Source of the DNA: MFD01213-c1 sp963704405 | GTDB taxonomy: Bacteria > Planctomycetota > Phycisphaerae > Tepidisphaerales > Tepidisphaeraceae | Reading direction: 5' to 3' | Assembly (NCBI GenBank): GCA_963704405.1 | Contig: OY969903.1 | Coordinates: 682,001 to 746,000, forward strand | DNA: 64,000 bases | Part shown: piece by piece, positions 27,781 to 37,291 of the stretch | How positions within the stretch are numbered: position 1 is the first letter of the stretch | Layout: each line of letters begins with the position of its first letter | The notes under the pieces: generated by a model | The model's input: the letters and a program-made list of their open reading frames with translations, nothing else | The model's database searches: none | What the model was told of the DNA's origin: nothing | Program-made: the position numbers and the translations under genes

Positions 27781-27969
27781 AAGCACACCCGAGCAACCGA
27801 CGTTCCCACCGATAGTTACAAACCTGTCCAAAATTACTTGTCACCTGACTTGTCACTAAACGTGACGAATCACCCACAACTGGCTGATTTGATTCGAGCT
27901 TGGCCGAGCCTGCCCGAAGCGCTGCGCGGGCATCTTGGCAATGGTGACATCGGCCAAGCAAATACAAGG

Positions 27970-28914
27970 ATGACCACGATGACCACCCTCTTAAAGATCG
28001 AAGCGAACCGTGACAACGCGCTGGTGTCCACTGGCCTCAGGACCGCCGAAGGTCGGGCCATCGTTTCAGGCAATGCAATCCGCCACGGGTTGTTGAGTTG
28101 GAAGCCCGTGATTCCGGGCCTGGAGAATCCCGAAGATTGGCAAACGCACCTTGATCGGACTTTGGATTCCCTCGCGCCGGTTGGTTACATGGAAACTTTA
28201 CTGGCAGAACGGGTGGCCCTCCTGATGTGGCGATTGGGACGAGTGGCGCGTTACGAGCGGGAGGCCGTTGCAATTGCTGCTGAAACAGCCGAGGCGGGAT
28301 GGACCAGATACCGCGCCGGCGAGCAATTCGTCGTCAATGCCCGGCGGCGGGAATCACCGCTGGTCGAAGTGAACGCCAAGCTAAATGCCGCGAAGGAAGA
28401 TATGGAATTGGGGAATCGGTTGAAGGAGCTTCCCCAAACAAAGCCGATTGATCCTAACACGGCCGCGCGGCTGGTGAAGGTGTGCGCAGATATGGCACAG
28501 GTGGACCTCGACGAAGATGATTTGGAGTTTCCCGACTATCCTGATGGTGCGGCGCTCGATGAAGTGGAATGGACGGCGGGTCAATTGATGAAGGCGATCA
28601 ACGTAATTGCCACCTATCACCCCGGAAGCAAAGGCGATCTGCTTGGGGCAGCCACCCACAAAGCGCAGCTGCGCCTGCAAAAAGCGGAGCAAGAGAAGGC
28701 GGAATTGGAACAGGAATTCTCCTGTTATCGCCGCAAGCAACTGATTCCCGACGCCGTTACATCGGACCGGGTGAACCGCTATGAAACGACGCTGGAGCGC
28801 AGCCTTTACAAAGCGATGCACGAGCTTGAGCGACGGCAGGCGGCCCGCGACGGCCAAACGGTCCCGCTGCCGTTGGCGGTGGACGTGAACCTATCCGGCC
28901 CGGCCGAGGCGTAG
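27970..28914 (+). CDS. Hypothetical protein of planctomycete mobile elements
   Basis: A 314-residue soluble protein. The head EANRDNALVSTGLRTAEGRAIVSGNAIRHGLLS follows a pattern (N..ST GP+T.EG+....NA.+HGL) seen in uncharacterised proteins of mobile elements. The rest is helical with long charged stretches (LQKAEQEKAELEQEF). The function is unknown. The frame is open upstream to 27694 and through attL; the ATG at 27970 after AAGGATG-type context is the best internal start. In a circular form the integrase frame would run into this one. Confidence 0.55.
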   Translation: MTTMTTLLKIEANRDNALVSTGLRTAEGRAIVSGNAIRHGLLSWKPVIPGLENPEDWQTHLDRTLDSLAPVGYMETLLAERVALLMWRLGRVARYEREAVAIAAETAEAGWTRYRAGEQFVVNARRRESPLVEVNAKLNAAKEDMELGNRLKELPQTKPIDPNTAARLVKVCADMAQVDLDEDDLEFPDYPDGAALDEVEWTAGQLMKAINVIATYHPGSKGDLLGAATHKAQLRLQKAEQEKAELEQEFSCYRRKQLIPDAVTSDRVNRYETTLERSLYKAMHELERRQAARDGQTVPLPLAVDVNLSGPAEA

Positions 28915-28985
28915 GACCGGTGGGTTTGTTTGGCGAAAATCATGTAAATGCCGGGCTGACGCCGGTGCCGGGGCCTACCATCACT

Positions 28986-29003
28986 GCCGATGATTTAGGA
29001 AAA
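28986..29003 (+). repeat. 18-bp direct repeat, left copy
   Basis: GCCGATGATTTAGGAAAA; an identical copy is at 38497-38514. The pair brackets the Fic-to-GIY-YIG block. No other role is evident at this copy. Confidence 0.6.
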
Positions 29004-29151
29004 TCTAAGGGGCGAAGCGACATTTAATTTCGATCGCTTCCACCCCTCGGCATCCAATCCTCAGCCAGCAACAACAGGCCGATGTCGCCGTCCTTGAATA
29101 TATGCTTGGCCTTATTACACTTAAGCCGCCGATAGTGAAATAAGCGAAGCG

Positions 29152-30351
29152 TTGTTGTCGCAGAGTGAAATACTGGGATGGTGCGGCGTGCAAGTCTCTG
29201 ATTTTACTGCTGATAAGGCCGGAGAACTAGTCCGCAACCTCGGCGGTGACTGGTGCTTCGTCCCCGGCCTGCTGCCCGGAAAGCTGCTGTGGACCGATGA
29301 GCTTGTTTCGGCGTTATCGGCCGCAGATCGCGCCATGGGGCAACTCGCGGGCGTGGGGCAACGCCTACCCAATCCAGCGCTTCTCGTCCGCTCGTTTCTG
29401 CGCCGCGAAGCGGAGTTGTCCAGCCGCATTGAAGGAACACACGCCGAATTGAAAGACCTGGTGCTGTTCGACCAGACGCAATCGGCCGAACAGCGCGCCC
29501 CCGACGTGCGCGAAGTGGATAACAACTTCCGCGCCCTGGAATGGGGTTTGGAGCAGGTGCGGCATCGGCCCCTCAGTCTCGGGCTTATCCGCGAAATGCA
29601 CCAGATTCTGTTGCACGACGTGCGCGGGCAAGACAAGACGCCGGGACAATTCCGCTCCGTTCAAGCCCACATCGGGCGAACCGGCGACATTGCCCAAGCC
29701 ACGTTTGTGCCGGCCCCACCCCATGCCGTCGGGCTGGCTATGGAGCAACTGGAGCAGTTCATCGGCTCGCCCAGCCTGCTGCCCCCCCTGGCGCGGGTGG
29801 CGATGATCCACTACCAATTCGAAGCCATTCACCCATTCGCCGACGGCAACGGGCGTATCGGACGTGTGCTCATCCTGTTGTTACTGTGTTCCGAGAAAGT
29901 ATTGCCGGTGCCCCTGTTGAATCCCAGCGCATTCCTGGAACGCCACCGCGCGGAATACTACCGGCAATTGCTGGCTGTCAGCCAGCGTGGAACGTGGAAC
30001 GAGTGGGTAACGTTCTTCGCCCAAGGCGTGGCACAGGAAGCATCCGATGCCATGGGCCGCGTTCAGGAACTGGACCGCCTGCGCGGGGAATACCAGCGGC
30101 GGGTGCAGACCGCCCGCGCGTTGGCGCTGCTGCCGAAGTTGGTGGACCAACTTTTCGTCAACCCGGCGATTACAACCAACCGTGCCGCCGAAGTGCTTAG
30201 CGTGAAGTTCAACTCGGCACAGAAAACCATCGACAAGCTGCTCGGCGCCGGCATTATCAAAGAATTGACCGGACAGAAGCGCAACCGCATCTACCTGGCA
30301 ACGGATATCCTTGCGGCGATTGAGGGCAAAGCTCCGGCGGCGTTGCCGTAA
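29152..30351 (+). CDS. Fic family protein
   Basis: A 399-residue Fic-domain protein, which likely transfers AMP or another nucleotide moiety to a protein hydroxyl. The catalytic motif is HPFADGNGRIGR (about residue 223) with the family histidine; an inhibitory helix SSRIEGT (about residue 89, pattern [S/T]xxxE[G/N]) lies upstream, so activity is self-restrained (class II Fic). The C-terminal winged helix (TTNRAAEVLSVKFNSAQKTIDKLLGAGII) is typical of Fic regulators. The start is uncertain: TTG at 29152 or GTG at 29188. It lies 16 bases before a small gene, then the methyltransferase. Confidence 0.88.
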   Translation: MLSQSEILGWCGVQVSDFTADKAGELVRNLGGDWCFVPGLLPGKLLWTDELVSALSAADRAMGQLAGVGQRLPNPALLVRSFLRREAELSSRIEGTHAELKDLVLFDQTQSAEQRAPDVREVDNNFRALEWGLEQVRHRPLSLGLIREMHQILLHDVRGQDKTPGQFRSVQAHIGRTGDIAQATFVPAPPHAVGLAMEQLEQFIGSPSLLPPLARVAMIHYQFEAIHPFADGNGRIGRVLILLLLCSEKVLPVPLLNPSAFLERHRAEYYRQLLAVSQRGTWNEWVTFFAQGVAQEASDAMGRVQELDRLRGEYQRRVQTARALALLPKLVDQLFVNPAITTNRAAEVLSVKFNSAQKTIDKLLGAGIIKELTGQKRNRIYLATDILAAIEGKAPAALP

Positions 30352-30366
30352 CCACGAGGAGGACGT

Positions 30367-30591
30367 ATGGCCAAGCGACTGCGGCTCAGCGTTGTCCACA
30401 AGGAAGTGCTTATGGAGTTGTACCAGCGCACGGCGCGTACGGTGGATGACTTGCCGTACACCGATGAATTCGAGACGCTGTACGCTGGCTTTGTCGTGCG
30501 CACCGGCGTGACGATGACCCGGCACGATGTATGGAAAGCCCTGGCTGGCTGCCGCAAGCAGAGCCGGTTGGTGCGGAAGGTGCGAAGATAA
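30367..30591 (+). CDS. Small hypothetical protein
   Basis: A 74-residue basic protein (MAKRLRLSVVHKEVLMELY...) behind a strong GAGGAGG ribosome-binding site, 16 bases after the Fic gene and 73 before the methyltransferase. It is helical with no motif that I recognise. Position suggests it belongs with the Fic gene or the methyltransferase operon, perhaps as an accessory or antitoxin-like protein. Confidence 0.6.
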   Translation: MAKRLRLSVVHKEVLMELYQRTARTVDDLPYTDEFETLYAGFVVRTGVTMTRHDVWKALAGCRKQSRLVRKVRR

Positions 30592-30664
30592 GCCCGCGCG
30601 CCAGGCGCTTCATTCCGGTCGCCGGCATTTCTTCGACTATCGTGACATTGAATTTGGTGACGGA

Positions 30665-33487
30665 ATGAATGCAGTCGAAATAGAAGAGGCCGTTTCCAAG
30701 CTCGCCGACGCGCCCTTCGACGCCGCGACATTCCCGTATGCTTTTCTCGAAGCATTTGGCAACAAAGAAACCACCCTCAAACGCCTTCAAAGCGGCAACA
30801 CTAACCAATCCGATCTGCCCGGCGGTGTGCTTCAGCGCAACAACATCCACATCAAGGTCTGCCCCGCAGGAGAAGTGGCCGCCACCCTCACCGCATTGCG
30901 GCAGAGTGCTGCCACCACGAAACAGAAGGCCAAGTTCATTCTCGCCACCGACGGGCAGGAATTGCAGGCGGAGCAACTCATCGGTGACGTCCCGCCGCTC
31001 GCCTGCGCGAACAAGGACTTGCCCAACCACTTCGCGTTCTTCCTGCCGCTGGCCGGTATCACCACCGTCCGCCAGATCGCCGAAAACGCGTTTGACATCC
31101 GCGCCACCGGCCGGCTCAACCGCCTTTACGTCGAACTGCTCAAGACCAATCCCGATTGGGACTCAAACGAACGCCGCGAAGAGCTCAACCACTTCTTCGC
31201 CCGACTGATCTTCTGCTTCTTCGCCGAAGACACCGGCATCTTCGACGGCTCACGCCTGTTCACCGGCACACTAGAGACGATGACCGAGCGCGACGGCTCC
31301 AACACCCACCAGGTGCTGGCCACGCTGTTCCAGGCGATGAACACGCCGCGCGAGAAGCGGGCCGAGTCTGATCTGCCCGCATCCGCCCTGCGGTTCCCCT
31401 ACGTCAACGGCAACCTCTTCTCCGGCAGCGTCGAAACGCCCCGGTTCAGCAAGATCGCGCGCTCATATCTATTGTTCGTCGGCGGGCTCGATTGGAAGCT
31501 GATCAACCCCGACATCTTCGGCTCGATGATCCAGGCCGTCGCCGATGACGAGGAGCGCGGCGCCCTCGGCATGCACTACACCAGCGTGCCGAACATTTTG
31601 AAGGTGCTCAATCCGCTGTTCCTCGACGACTTGCGGCAAAAGCTCACCGAGGCCGGCGACGGCACCACGCCCGCCAGCAAGGGTCAGCTCAAGCGCCTGC
31701 GCGACCGCATGGCCCGCATCCGCGTCTTCGACCCCGCCTGCGGCAGCGGCAATTTCCTCGTCATCGCCTACATCGAGATGCGCAAGATCGAGGCGATCAT
31801 CAACGAGCGCCGCGGCGAGCGCGAACTGCCATCGGCCATCCCGTCCACCAACTTCCGCGGCATCGAGATCCGCAACTTCGCCGCCGAGATCGCCCGGCTG
31901 GCGCTGATCATCGCCCGCTTCCAGTGCGACGCGAAACACATCGGCGACCTTTTCGCCCGCAAACAGGTCCTGCCGCTGGACAAGGACAACTGGATCACCT
32001 GCGGCAACGCCCTCCGCCTCGACTGGCTCCAAATCTGCCCGCCGACGGGGACGGGGGTGAAGGTCGAAAACTCCGACGGACGCCTATTCACCGAAAAACT
32101 TGATCAGGTCGAAATCGACTTCGAGAATGCAGGCGGGGAGACGTACATCTGCGGGAATCCGCCGTATAAGGGGAGCCAGACACAAACGTCAGAGCAGAAG
32201 TCCGACTTGGCAGACATCTTCGAGTCGCACGGCGTCTCTCCGAAGCAAATCGACTATGTCGGCGGCTGGTTTCTTAAAGCCGCGGAGTACGCGCGCGCGG
32301 TTAATTGCTGTAGCGCATTCGTCAGCACAAATTCCATCTGCCAAGGGCGTATTGTGCCGATCCTTTGGCCGCTGATCTACGATCTTGGCTCTCGCATCCG
32401 ATTCGCCCACACGTCCTTTAAGTGGGCAAACCTCGCGTCTCACAATGCTGGTGTAACTGTTGCGATTGTCGGAATGTCGACTCAAAGCGATGGACCGAAG
32501 CTGATTTTTTCACAAGACAGCGACGGAAGAGACTCCGTACGCGCAGTCGCGAATATCAACGCATATCTCGCCGCGGCCAGTGACCTATTCGTTGAAGGTC
32601 GCAGAGAAGCATTCAGCGGGCTGTCTCACATGAGTTTCGGTAACATGCCCGTCGATGGCGGCAATCTGCTTTTGAGGGCCGATGAAGTTGATGACCTCCA
32701 GCTCGAAAAACACGATCTCGGGTTACTGACCAGACGAATCTTCGGATCAGCAGAATATATTCGTGGAATCGTTCGCCATTGCCTTTGGATCGAAGACAAG
32801 AATGCTGCCGTTGCGACCTCACACCCACGCTTGGCCGAACGCATCGAGCGAACGCGGACGATGCGTCTTGCAAGCAAAGATAAGGGCACGAAAGCTCTTG
32901 CCATGAAGGCCCACCAATTCCGCGAGATGAATGCGGCCGTCGATCACATGCTTATAGTCCCGTCCGTGTCGTCCGACACGCGCGAGTACTTCCCGGTGGG
33001 ATTGATTGACGCTCATTCGACAGTAACAAATCTGGCCTTCGCGCTTTACGACGCTCCACTTTGGAACATGGCGTTGATCGCCTCTCAGCTTCATCTTGTC
33101 TGGATCGGAACCGTCTGCGGCAAATTGAAAACCGACTACCGCTACTCCAACACGCTCGGTTGGAACACGTTCCCCGTGCCAGCGTTGTCGGATCAGAACA
33201 AGGCGGACCTGACGCGGTGTGCGGAGGAGATTCTGCTGGCCCGCGAGGCGCACTTCCCGGCGACGATCGCCGACCTGTATGACCCCGAACACATGCCCGC
33301 CGACCTGCGGGCCGCCCACGACCGCAACGACGAGACGCTCGAACGCATCTACATCGGCCGCCGCTTCAAGAACGACACCGAGCGGCTGGAGAAGCTGTTC
33401 GAGATGTACACGCAGATGACCGGGAAGCAGGCGAGTGCGACGCCGCAGGGGACGAAGAAACCGGCCGGGCAGAGGAAGAAAGGTTAG
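30665..33487 (+). CDS. MmeI-like class I DNA methyltransferase (type IIL-like)
   Basis: A 940-residue DNA adenine methyltransferase. Motif I is FDPACGSGNFL (about residue 355) and motif IV is CGNPPYKG (about 497), the NPPY of N6-adenine enzymes. The N-terminal 300 residues (KFILATDGQELQAEQL, LPLAGITTVRQIAENAFDIRATGRLNRLYVEL, FFARLIFCFFAEDTGIF) are typical of large single-chain methyltransferases related to MmeI and Eco57I. A nuclease motif in the N-terminus is not certain. The C-terminal target-recognition part is more AT-rich than the flanks, as expected for exchange. Methylation would protect DNA while the helicase and nuclease downstream could attack. Confidence 0.85.
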   Translation: MNAVEIEEAVSKLADAPFDAATFPYAFLEAFGNKETTLKRLQSGNTNQSDLPGGVLQRNNIHIKVCPAGEVAATLTALRQSAATTKQKAKFILATDGQELQAEQLIGDVPPLACANKDLPNHFAFFLPLAGITTVRQIAENAFDIRATGRLNRLYVELLKTNPDWDSNERREELNHFFARLIFCFFAEDTGIFDGSRLFTGTLETMTERDGSNTHQVLATLFQAMNTPREKRAESDLPASALRFPYVNGNLFSGSVETPRFSKIARSYLLFVGGLDWKLINPDIFGSMIQAVADDEERGALGMHYTSVPNILKVLNPLFLDDLRQKLTEAGDGTTPASKGQLKRLRDRMARIRVFDPACGSGNFLVIAYIEMRKIEAIINERRGERELPSAIPSTNFRGIEIRNFAAEIARLALIIARFQCDAKHIGDLFARKQVLPLDKDNWITCGNALRLDWLQICPPTGTGVKVENSDGRLFTEKLDQVEIDFENAGGETYICGNPPYKGSQTQTSEQKSDLADIFESHGVSPKQIDYVGGWFLKAAEYARAVNCCSAFVSTNSICQGRIVPILWPLIYDLGSRIRFAHTSFKWANLASHNAGVTVAIVGMSTQSDGPKLIFSQDSDGRDSVRAVANINAYLAAASDLFVEGRREAFSGLSHMSFGNMPVDGGNLLLRADEVDDLQLEKHDLGLLTRRIFGSAEYIRGIVRHCLWIEDKNAAVATSHPRLAERIERTRTMRLASKDKGTKALAMKAHQFREMNAAVDHMLIVPSVSSDTREYFPVGLIDAHSTVTNLAFALYDAPLWNMALIASQLHLVWIGTVCGKLKTDYRYSNTLGWNTFPVPALSDQNKADLTRCAEEILLAREAHFPATIADLYDPEHMPADLRAAHDRNDETLERIYIGRRFKNDTERLEKLFEMYTQMTGKQASATPQGTKKPAGQRKKG

Positions 33488-33502
33488 AATCGCCGATCTA
33501 CC

Positions 33503-34654
33503 ATGATGCGTGTTCCCGTCCAACCTCGAATGCTTCAATGGGCCGTCGATCGTGCCGGAATGCCTATTTCTGAGGTGCGCGATCGCTTTCCAGATTTCGA
33601 CAATTGGCTGGCGGGCACGACACTGCCGACGTTGAGGCAATTGGAGAAGTTTGCCGGGGCGACCTATGCAGCGATCGGTTTCTTTTTTGGCAACGAGCCA
33701 CCGGAAGAACCGCTGCCGATACCGGATTACCGCACTGTCGGCAGTCGCGGTGTGGTGCGGCCGTCGCCGGACCTGCTGGACACCATTTACCTGTGCCAGC
33801 AGCGGCAGGAGTGGTTTCGGGAATTCATGCTGACGACGGGCGATGCTCGCCTTGGGTTCGTTGGCTCGCTGAACCGGCAAACTCGACCTGAGCAGGCGGC
33901 AGATCGAATCCGAAAAGTGTTGCGTTTCGAGGTCGGCGAGCGCGTTCAGACGTCACGCACCGACGAGGCGTTGCGTCAGTTAATCGCCCTGGTCGAAGAC
34001 CTCGGCGTGCTGGTCATGGTGAGCGGCGTGGTCGGGAGCAATAACAACCGGAAGCTGAATGTGGAAGAGTTTCGGGGATTCACCCTGACCGATGCACTCG
34101 CGCCAGTCATCTTCGTTAACGGCGCCGACTCGAAGTCGGGTCAGATGTTTACGCTGGCTCACGAGCTTGCACACCTTTGGCTGGGGGAATCAGCACTAAC
34201 CGATGCGGCCTTGCGCCGCATGGGCAGCAGTAAAACGGAACGCTGGTGTAACGAGGTTGCCGCGGAAGTGCTGGTCCCGCTTCATTTGATCCGCCAAAGC
34301 TACTCTTTGACCGGCGGTTTGGAAGCGGAGGTATCGCGCCTGGCACGGGAATTCAAGGTGAGCACGCTGGTTATTCTGCGGCGGTTGCTCGATGCTGACA
34401 TGCTGTCAAACGCCGAATTCCAAAAGGCCTACGACAGCGAACTACAACGGCTCCGTGAATTGGAGAAACCGGACTCGGGTGGCGGGAATTTCTACAATAC
34501 CACGCTGGCTCGCGTTGGAAAGCGGTTCGCCCGCGCGATTATCGGCAATACGCTCGAAGGTCGCGGGTCGTTCACCGAGGCGATGCATCTCCTGGGATTC
34601 AAGAAATTGTCCGTGTTCGACGAATTAGGGCACCGCGTGGGGGTTATCACCTGA
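33503..34654 (+). CDS. ImmA/IrrE-type metallopeptidase with HTH
   Basis: A 383-residue two-part protein. The first 70 residues look like an Xre-type helix-turn-helix region (RMLQWAVDRAGMPISEVRDRFPDF...PTLRQLEKFAGATYAAIGFFF). The middle carries the zinc protease motif FTLAHELAHLWLG (HExxH). Such ImmA/IrrE proteins cleave repressors or act as antitoxins. Its stop overlaps the start of the DUF4411 gene by one base; the two are a recurring pair, probably a toxin-antitoxin unit in which the DUF4411 protein is toxic. Confidence 0.88.
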   Translation: MMRVPVQPRMLQWAVDRAGMPISEVRDRFPDFDNWLAGTTLPTLRQLEKFAGATYAAIGFFFGNEPPEEPLPIPDYRTVGSRGVVRPSPDLLDTIYLCQQRQEWFREFMLTTGDARLGFVGSLNRQTRPEQAADRIRKVLRFEVGERVQTSRTDEALRQLIALVEDLGVLVMVSGVVGSNNNRKLNVEEFRGFTLTDALAPVIFVNGADSKSGQMFTLAHELAHLWLGESALTDAALRRMGSSKTERWCNEVAAEVLVPLHLIRQSYSLTGGLEAEVSRLAREFKVSTLVILRRLLDADMLSNAEFQKAYDSELQRLRELEKPDSGGGNFYNTTLARVGKRFARAIIGNTLEGRGSFTEAMHLLGFKKLSVFDELGHRVGVIT

Positions 34655-35190
34655 TGGCCTACCTGCTGGACGCTAACGTGTTTATCAGCGCCAAACGGCT
34701 GCACTACGGCTTGGACTTTTGCCCGGCATTTTGGGATTGGATTGTTCTTATGCACAAGGCCGCGAAGGTCTTCAGCATCGAAAGAGTTGCCGACGAGATT
34801 GCAGCAGGCGGCGATGACCTGTCCGATTGGGCCGCCGCAATGGACGGTAATTTTTTCCAGGCCCCAACCGAGCAGACGCTTCCAGCATTGGGTCAGATCA
34901 ACGAATGGGTTCGTCAATACACCCACCCTGACGGACAGCGTTACACGCCAGCGGCCCTCAATCAGTTCGCGCAAATCGCTGACTTCTATGTCATTGCTCA
35001 GGCACTCGCAGGCGGCCACACGGTTGTGACGCATGAAGTTCCTCGAAACACGCCTGGAAAAATTCAAATACCCAATGTCTGCCTGGGGCTGCGCGTGAAG
35101 TACGTGACGCCATTCGCCATGCTTCGCACCGAACGGTTCGTCCTGCAACAGCCTTCCAGCGATGGATCGGCGCTCATCAACGGGCTTTAG
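34654..35190 (+). CDS. DUF4411 (PIN-like) protein
   Basis: A 178-residue protein beginning MAYLLDANVFISAKR, the pattern of DUF4411, a PIN-like fold with metal-binding aspartates (Asp6, and further acidic residues at SIERVADEI and QIADFYVIAQA). It is probably an RNA-cutting toxin paired with the ImmA/IrrE protein just upstream, with overlapping stop and start. The next gene begins 34 bases later, so it is embedded in the defence-like operon. Confidence 0.85.
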   Translation: MAYLLDANVFISAKRLHYGLDFCPAFWDWIVLMHKAAKVFSIERVADEIAAGGDDLSDWAAAMDGNFFQAPTEQTLPALGQINEWVRQYTHPDGQRYTPAALNQFAQIADFYVIAQALAGGHTVVTHEVPRNTPGKIQIPNVCLGLRVKYVTPFAMLRTERFVLQQPSSDGSALINGL

Positions 35191-35224
35191 AGGTTTGGTA
35201 GTCCGGGATAACAGAGAAAATCTA

Positions 35225-37291
35225 ATGAGCAACACAATCGTGATCCCATCCGTGTCCGTGCGATATGCCGGCGATGGCACATCCACCAAGCCGAACGCCC
35301 TGGGCATGCGACCCATGCAGGAGCGGGTCTGGCTGAAGCGCGGGGAGCAATACCTGCTGATCAAATCCCCGCCGGCTTCGGGTAAGAGCCGGGCGCTGAT
35401 GTTCGTCGCGTTGGATAAACTGACGAATCAGAAGTTGAAGCAGGCAATTATCGTGGTGCCAGAAAAATCGATCGGCGCGAGTTTTCATGATGAACCGCTG
35501 AGCAAGTTCGGTTTCTGGGCGGACTGGCGTGTCGAACCGAAGTGGAACCTGTGCGATGCCCCGGGCGGTGACAATGGCGGGAAAGTGGAGGCAGTGAAGA
35601 AGTTTCTGGAAAGCAGCGACAAGGTGCTGGTTTGCACACATGCCACGTTTCGCTTTGCGGTCGAAAAATGTGGTGTGGAGGCGTTTGATGATCGGCTGAT
35701 TGCGGTGGATGAATTCCACCATGTTTCCTCCAGTGAGGACAGCCGGCTGGGCGAATACGTTCGCCAACTGATGGCACGCGGCAAGTCGCACCTGGTGGCG
35801 ATGACCGGTTCCTACTTCCGTGGCGATGCCGAGGCGGTGCTGCATGCGGACGATGAGTCGAAATTCGAGTCAGTCACCTATACCTATTACGAACAGCTAA
35901 ACGGCTATCAGTATCTGAAGCGACTGGATATTGGCTATTACTTCTACGCCGGCCCCTATTCCGACACGATTTTGAAGGTGCTGAACCCGGCGGAGAAGAC
36001 GATTCTGCACATCCCCAACGTGAACGCTCGCGAGAGCACAAAGGACAAAATCCGCGAGGTCGAGCACATCCTGCAGGAATTGGGCGAGTGGCAGGGCGCT
36101 GACCCGGCGACGGGTTTTCAGTTGGTGAAGACCAAGGACGGGAAGGTTTTGAAGGTTGCCGATCTGGTGGATGATGATTCGGCCAAGCGGGAGAAGGTTG
36201 CCGCGGCGCTGAGAGACCCGGCGCAGAAAAACAACCGCGATCATGTGGATATCATCATTGCGTTGGGAATGGCAAAGGAGGGGTTTGATTGGATTTGGTG
36301 CGAACATGCGTTGACGGTGGGATACCGCTCCAGCCTGACCGAGATTGTGCAAATCATTGGCCGGGCCACCCGCGATGCGCCGGGGAAGACGCGGGCACGG
36401 TTTACAAATCTAATTGCCGAACCGGATGCCAGCGAGGCGGCGGTGACCGAAGCGGTCAACGACACGCTGAAGGCAATCGCGGCGAGCCTGCTGATGGAGC
36501 AGGTGCTGGCGCCCCGGTTTGAGTTCAGGCCCAAGTATGCCACGAACGAACCGACACCGGGGCTGGTGTATGGGGAGGGTGGATACGATCCGGCCAAGTG
36601 CAACGTCGGTGTGCATCCGGATTCGGGCATGATCCAGTTGGAAATCAAAGGATTGTCTGAACCGAAAACGCCGGAGGCCGCGCGCATTTGCCGGGAGGAC
36701 CTGACAGAGCTGGTGACGGCGTTTGTGCAGGACAAGCCGGCGATGGAACGTGGCATGTTCGACACGGAACTGGTGCCGGAGGAATTGACCCAGGTGCGGA
36801 TGGGGAAAATCGTGAAGGAGAAGTTCCCGAATCTGGATGAGGAAGATCAGGAAACTGTGCGGCAGCACGCAGTGGCGGCATTGAATCTGGTTCAGCAGGC
36901 CAAAAAGACGCTGATTGGTGGTGGTGATGTTGCGGGTGGTAGTGATGATGCCAAAAACACCGCGCTGATTGACGGAGTACGCCGGTTCGCATTATCGGTG
37001 AGGGAATTGGATATTGACCTGATCGACCGCATCAACCCCTTCGGTGAAGCATATGCGATCCTGGCAAAGGCGATGAGCGAAGAAAGGCTAAAGCTGGTCG
37101 CGGAAGTGATTGCAGCCCGGCGGGTGAGCATGACCCTGGACGAAGCCCGTGAACTGGCGAAACGTGCCAAGCGATTCAAGAATGAGAAGGGACGACTGCC
37201 AGCATTGACGGCGGCGGACCCATGGGAAAAGCGAATGGCTGAGGGTATTGCCTTCCTGCAACGCAAAGTGAAGGAGGGTGGAAATGTCTGA
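35225..37291 (+). CDS. SF2 DEAD/DEAH-type helicase
   Basis: A 688-residue superfamily 2 helicase. Motif I is KSPPASGKSRAL (about residue 50); motif II is AVDEFHHVSS (DEFH variant, about 160); motif III is MTGSYF; the C-terminal helicase domain has ALGMAKEGFDWIWCEHALT and IVQIIGRATRDAPGK (motif VI). The 250-residue tail has no clear domain. It probably moves on duplex DNA and cooperates with the GIY-YIG protein, whose gene overlaps its end. ATG 35225 is chosen because homology starts there. Confidence 0.88.
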   Translation: MSNTIVIPSVSVRYAGDGTSTKPNALGMRPMQERVWLKRGEQYLLIKSPPASGKSRALMFVALDKLTNQKLKQAIIVVPEKSIGASFHDEPLSKFGFWADWRVEPKWNLCDAPGGDNGGKVEAVKKFLESSDKVLVCTHATFRFAVEKCGVEAFDDRLIAVDEFHHVSSSEDSRLGEYVRQLMARGKSHLVAMTGSYFRGDAEAVLHADDESKFESVTYTYYEQLNGYQYLKRLDIGYYFYAGPYSDTILKVLNPAEKTILHIPNVNARESTKDKIREVEHILQELGEWQGADPATGFQLVKTKDGKVLKVADLVDDDSAKREKVAAALRDPAQKNNRDHVDIIIALGMAKEGFDWIWCEHALTVGYRSSLTEIVQIIGRATRDAPGKTRARFTNLIAEPDASEAAVTEAVNDTLKAIAASLLMEQVLAPRFEFRPKYATNEPTPGLVYGEGGYDPAKCNVGVHPDSGMIQLEIKGLSEPKTPEAARICREDLTELVTAFVQDKPAMERGMFDTELVPEELTQVRMGKIVKEKFPNLDEEDQETVRQHAVAALNLVQQAKKTLIGGGDVAGGSDDAKNTALIDGVRRFALSVRELDIDLIDRINPFGEAYAILAKAMSEERLKLVAEVIAARRVSMTLDEARELAKRAKRFKNEKGRLPALTAADPWEKRMAEGIAFLQRKVKEGGNV

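Noticed and set aside
27737..27825. A second complete tRNA-Ser gene at the left end
   Set aside because: Only the first half, through the anticodon stem, is present; after 27780 the sequence does not form a variable or T arm. It is the attL half.
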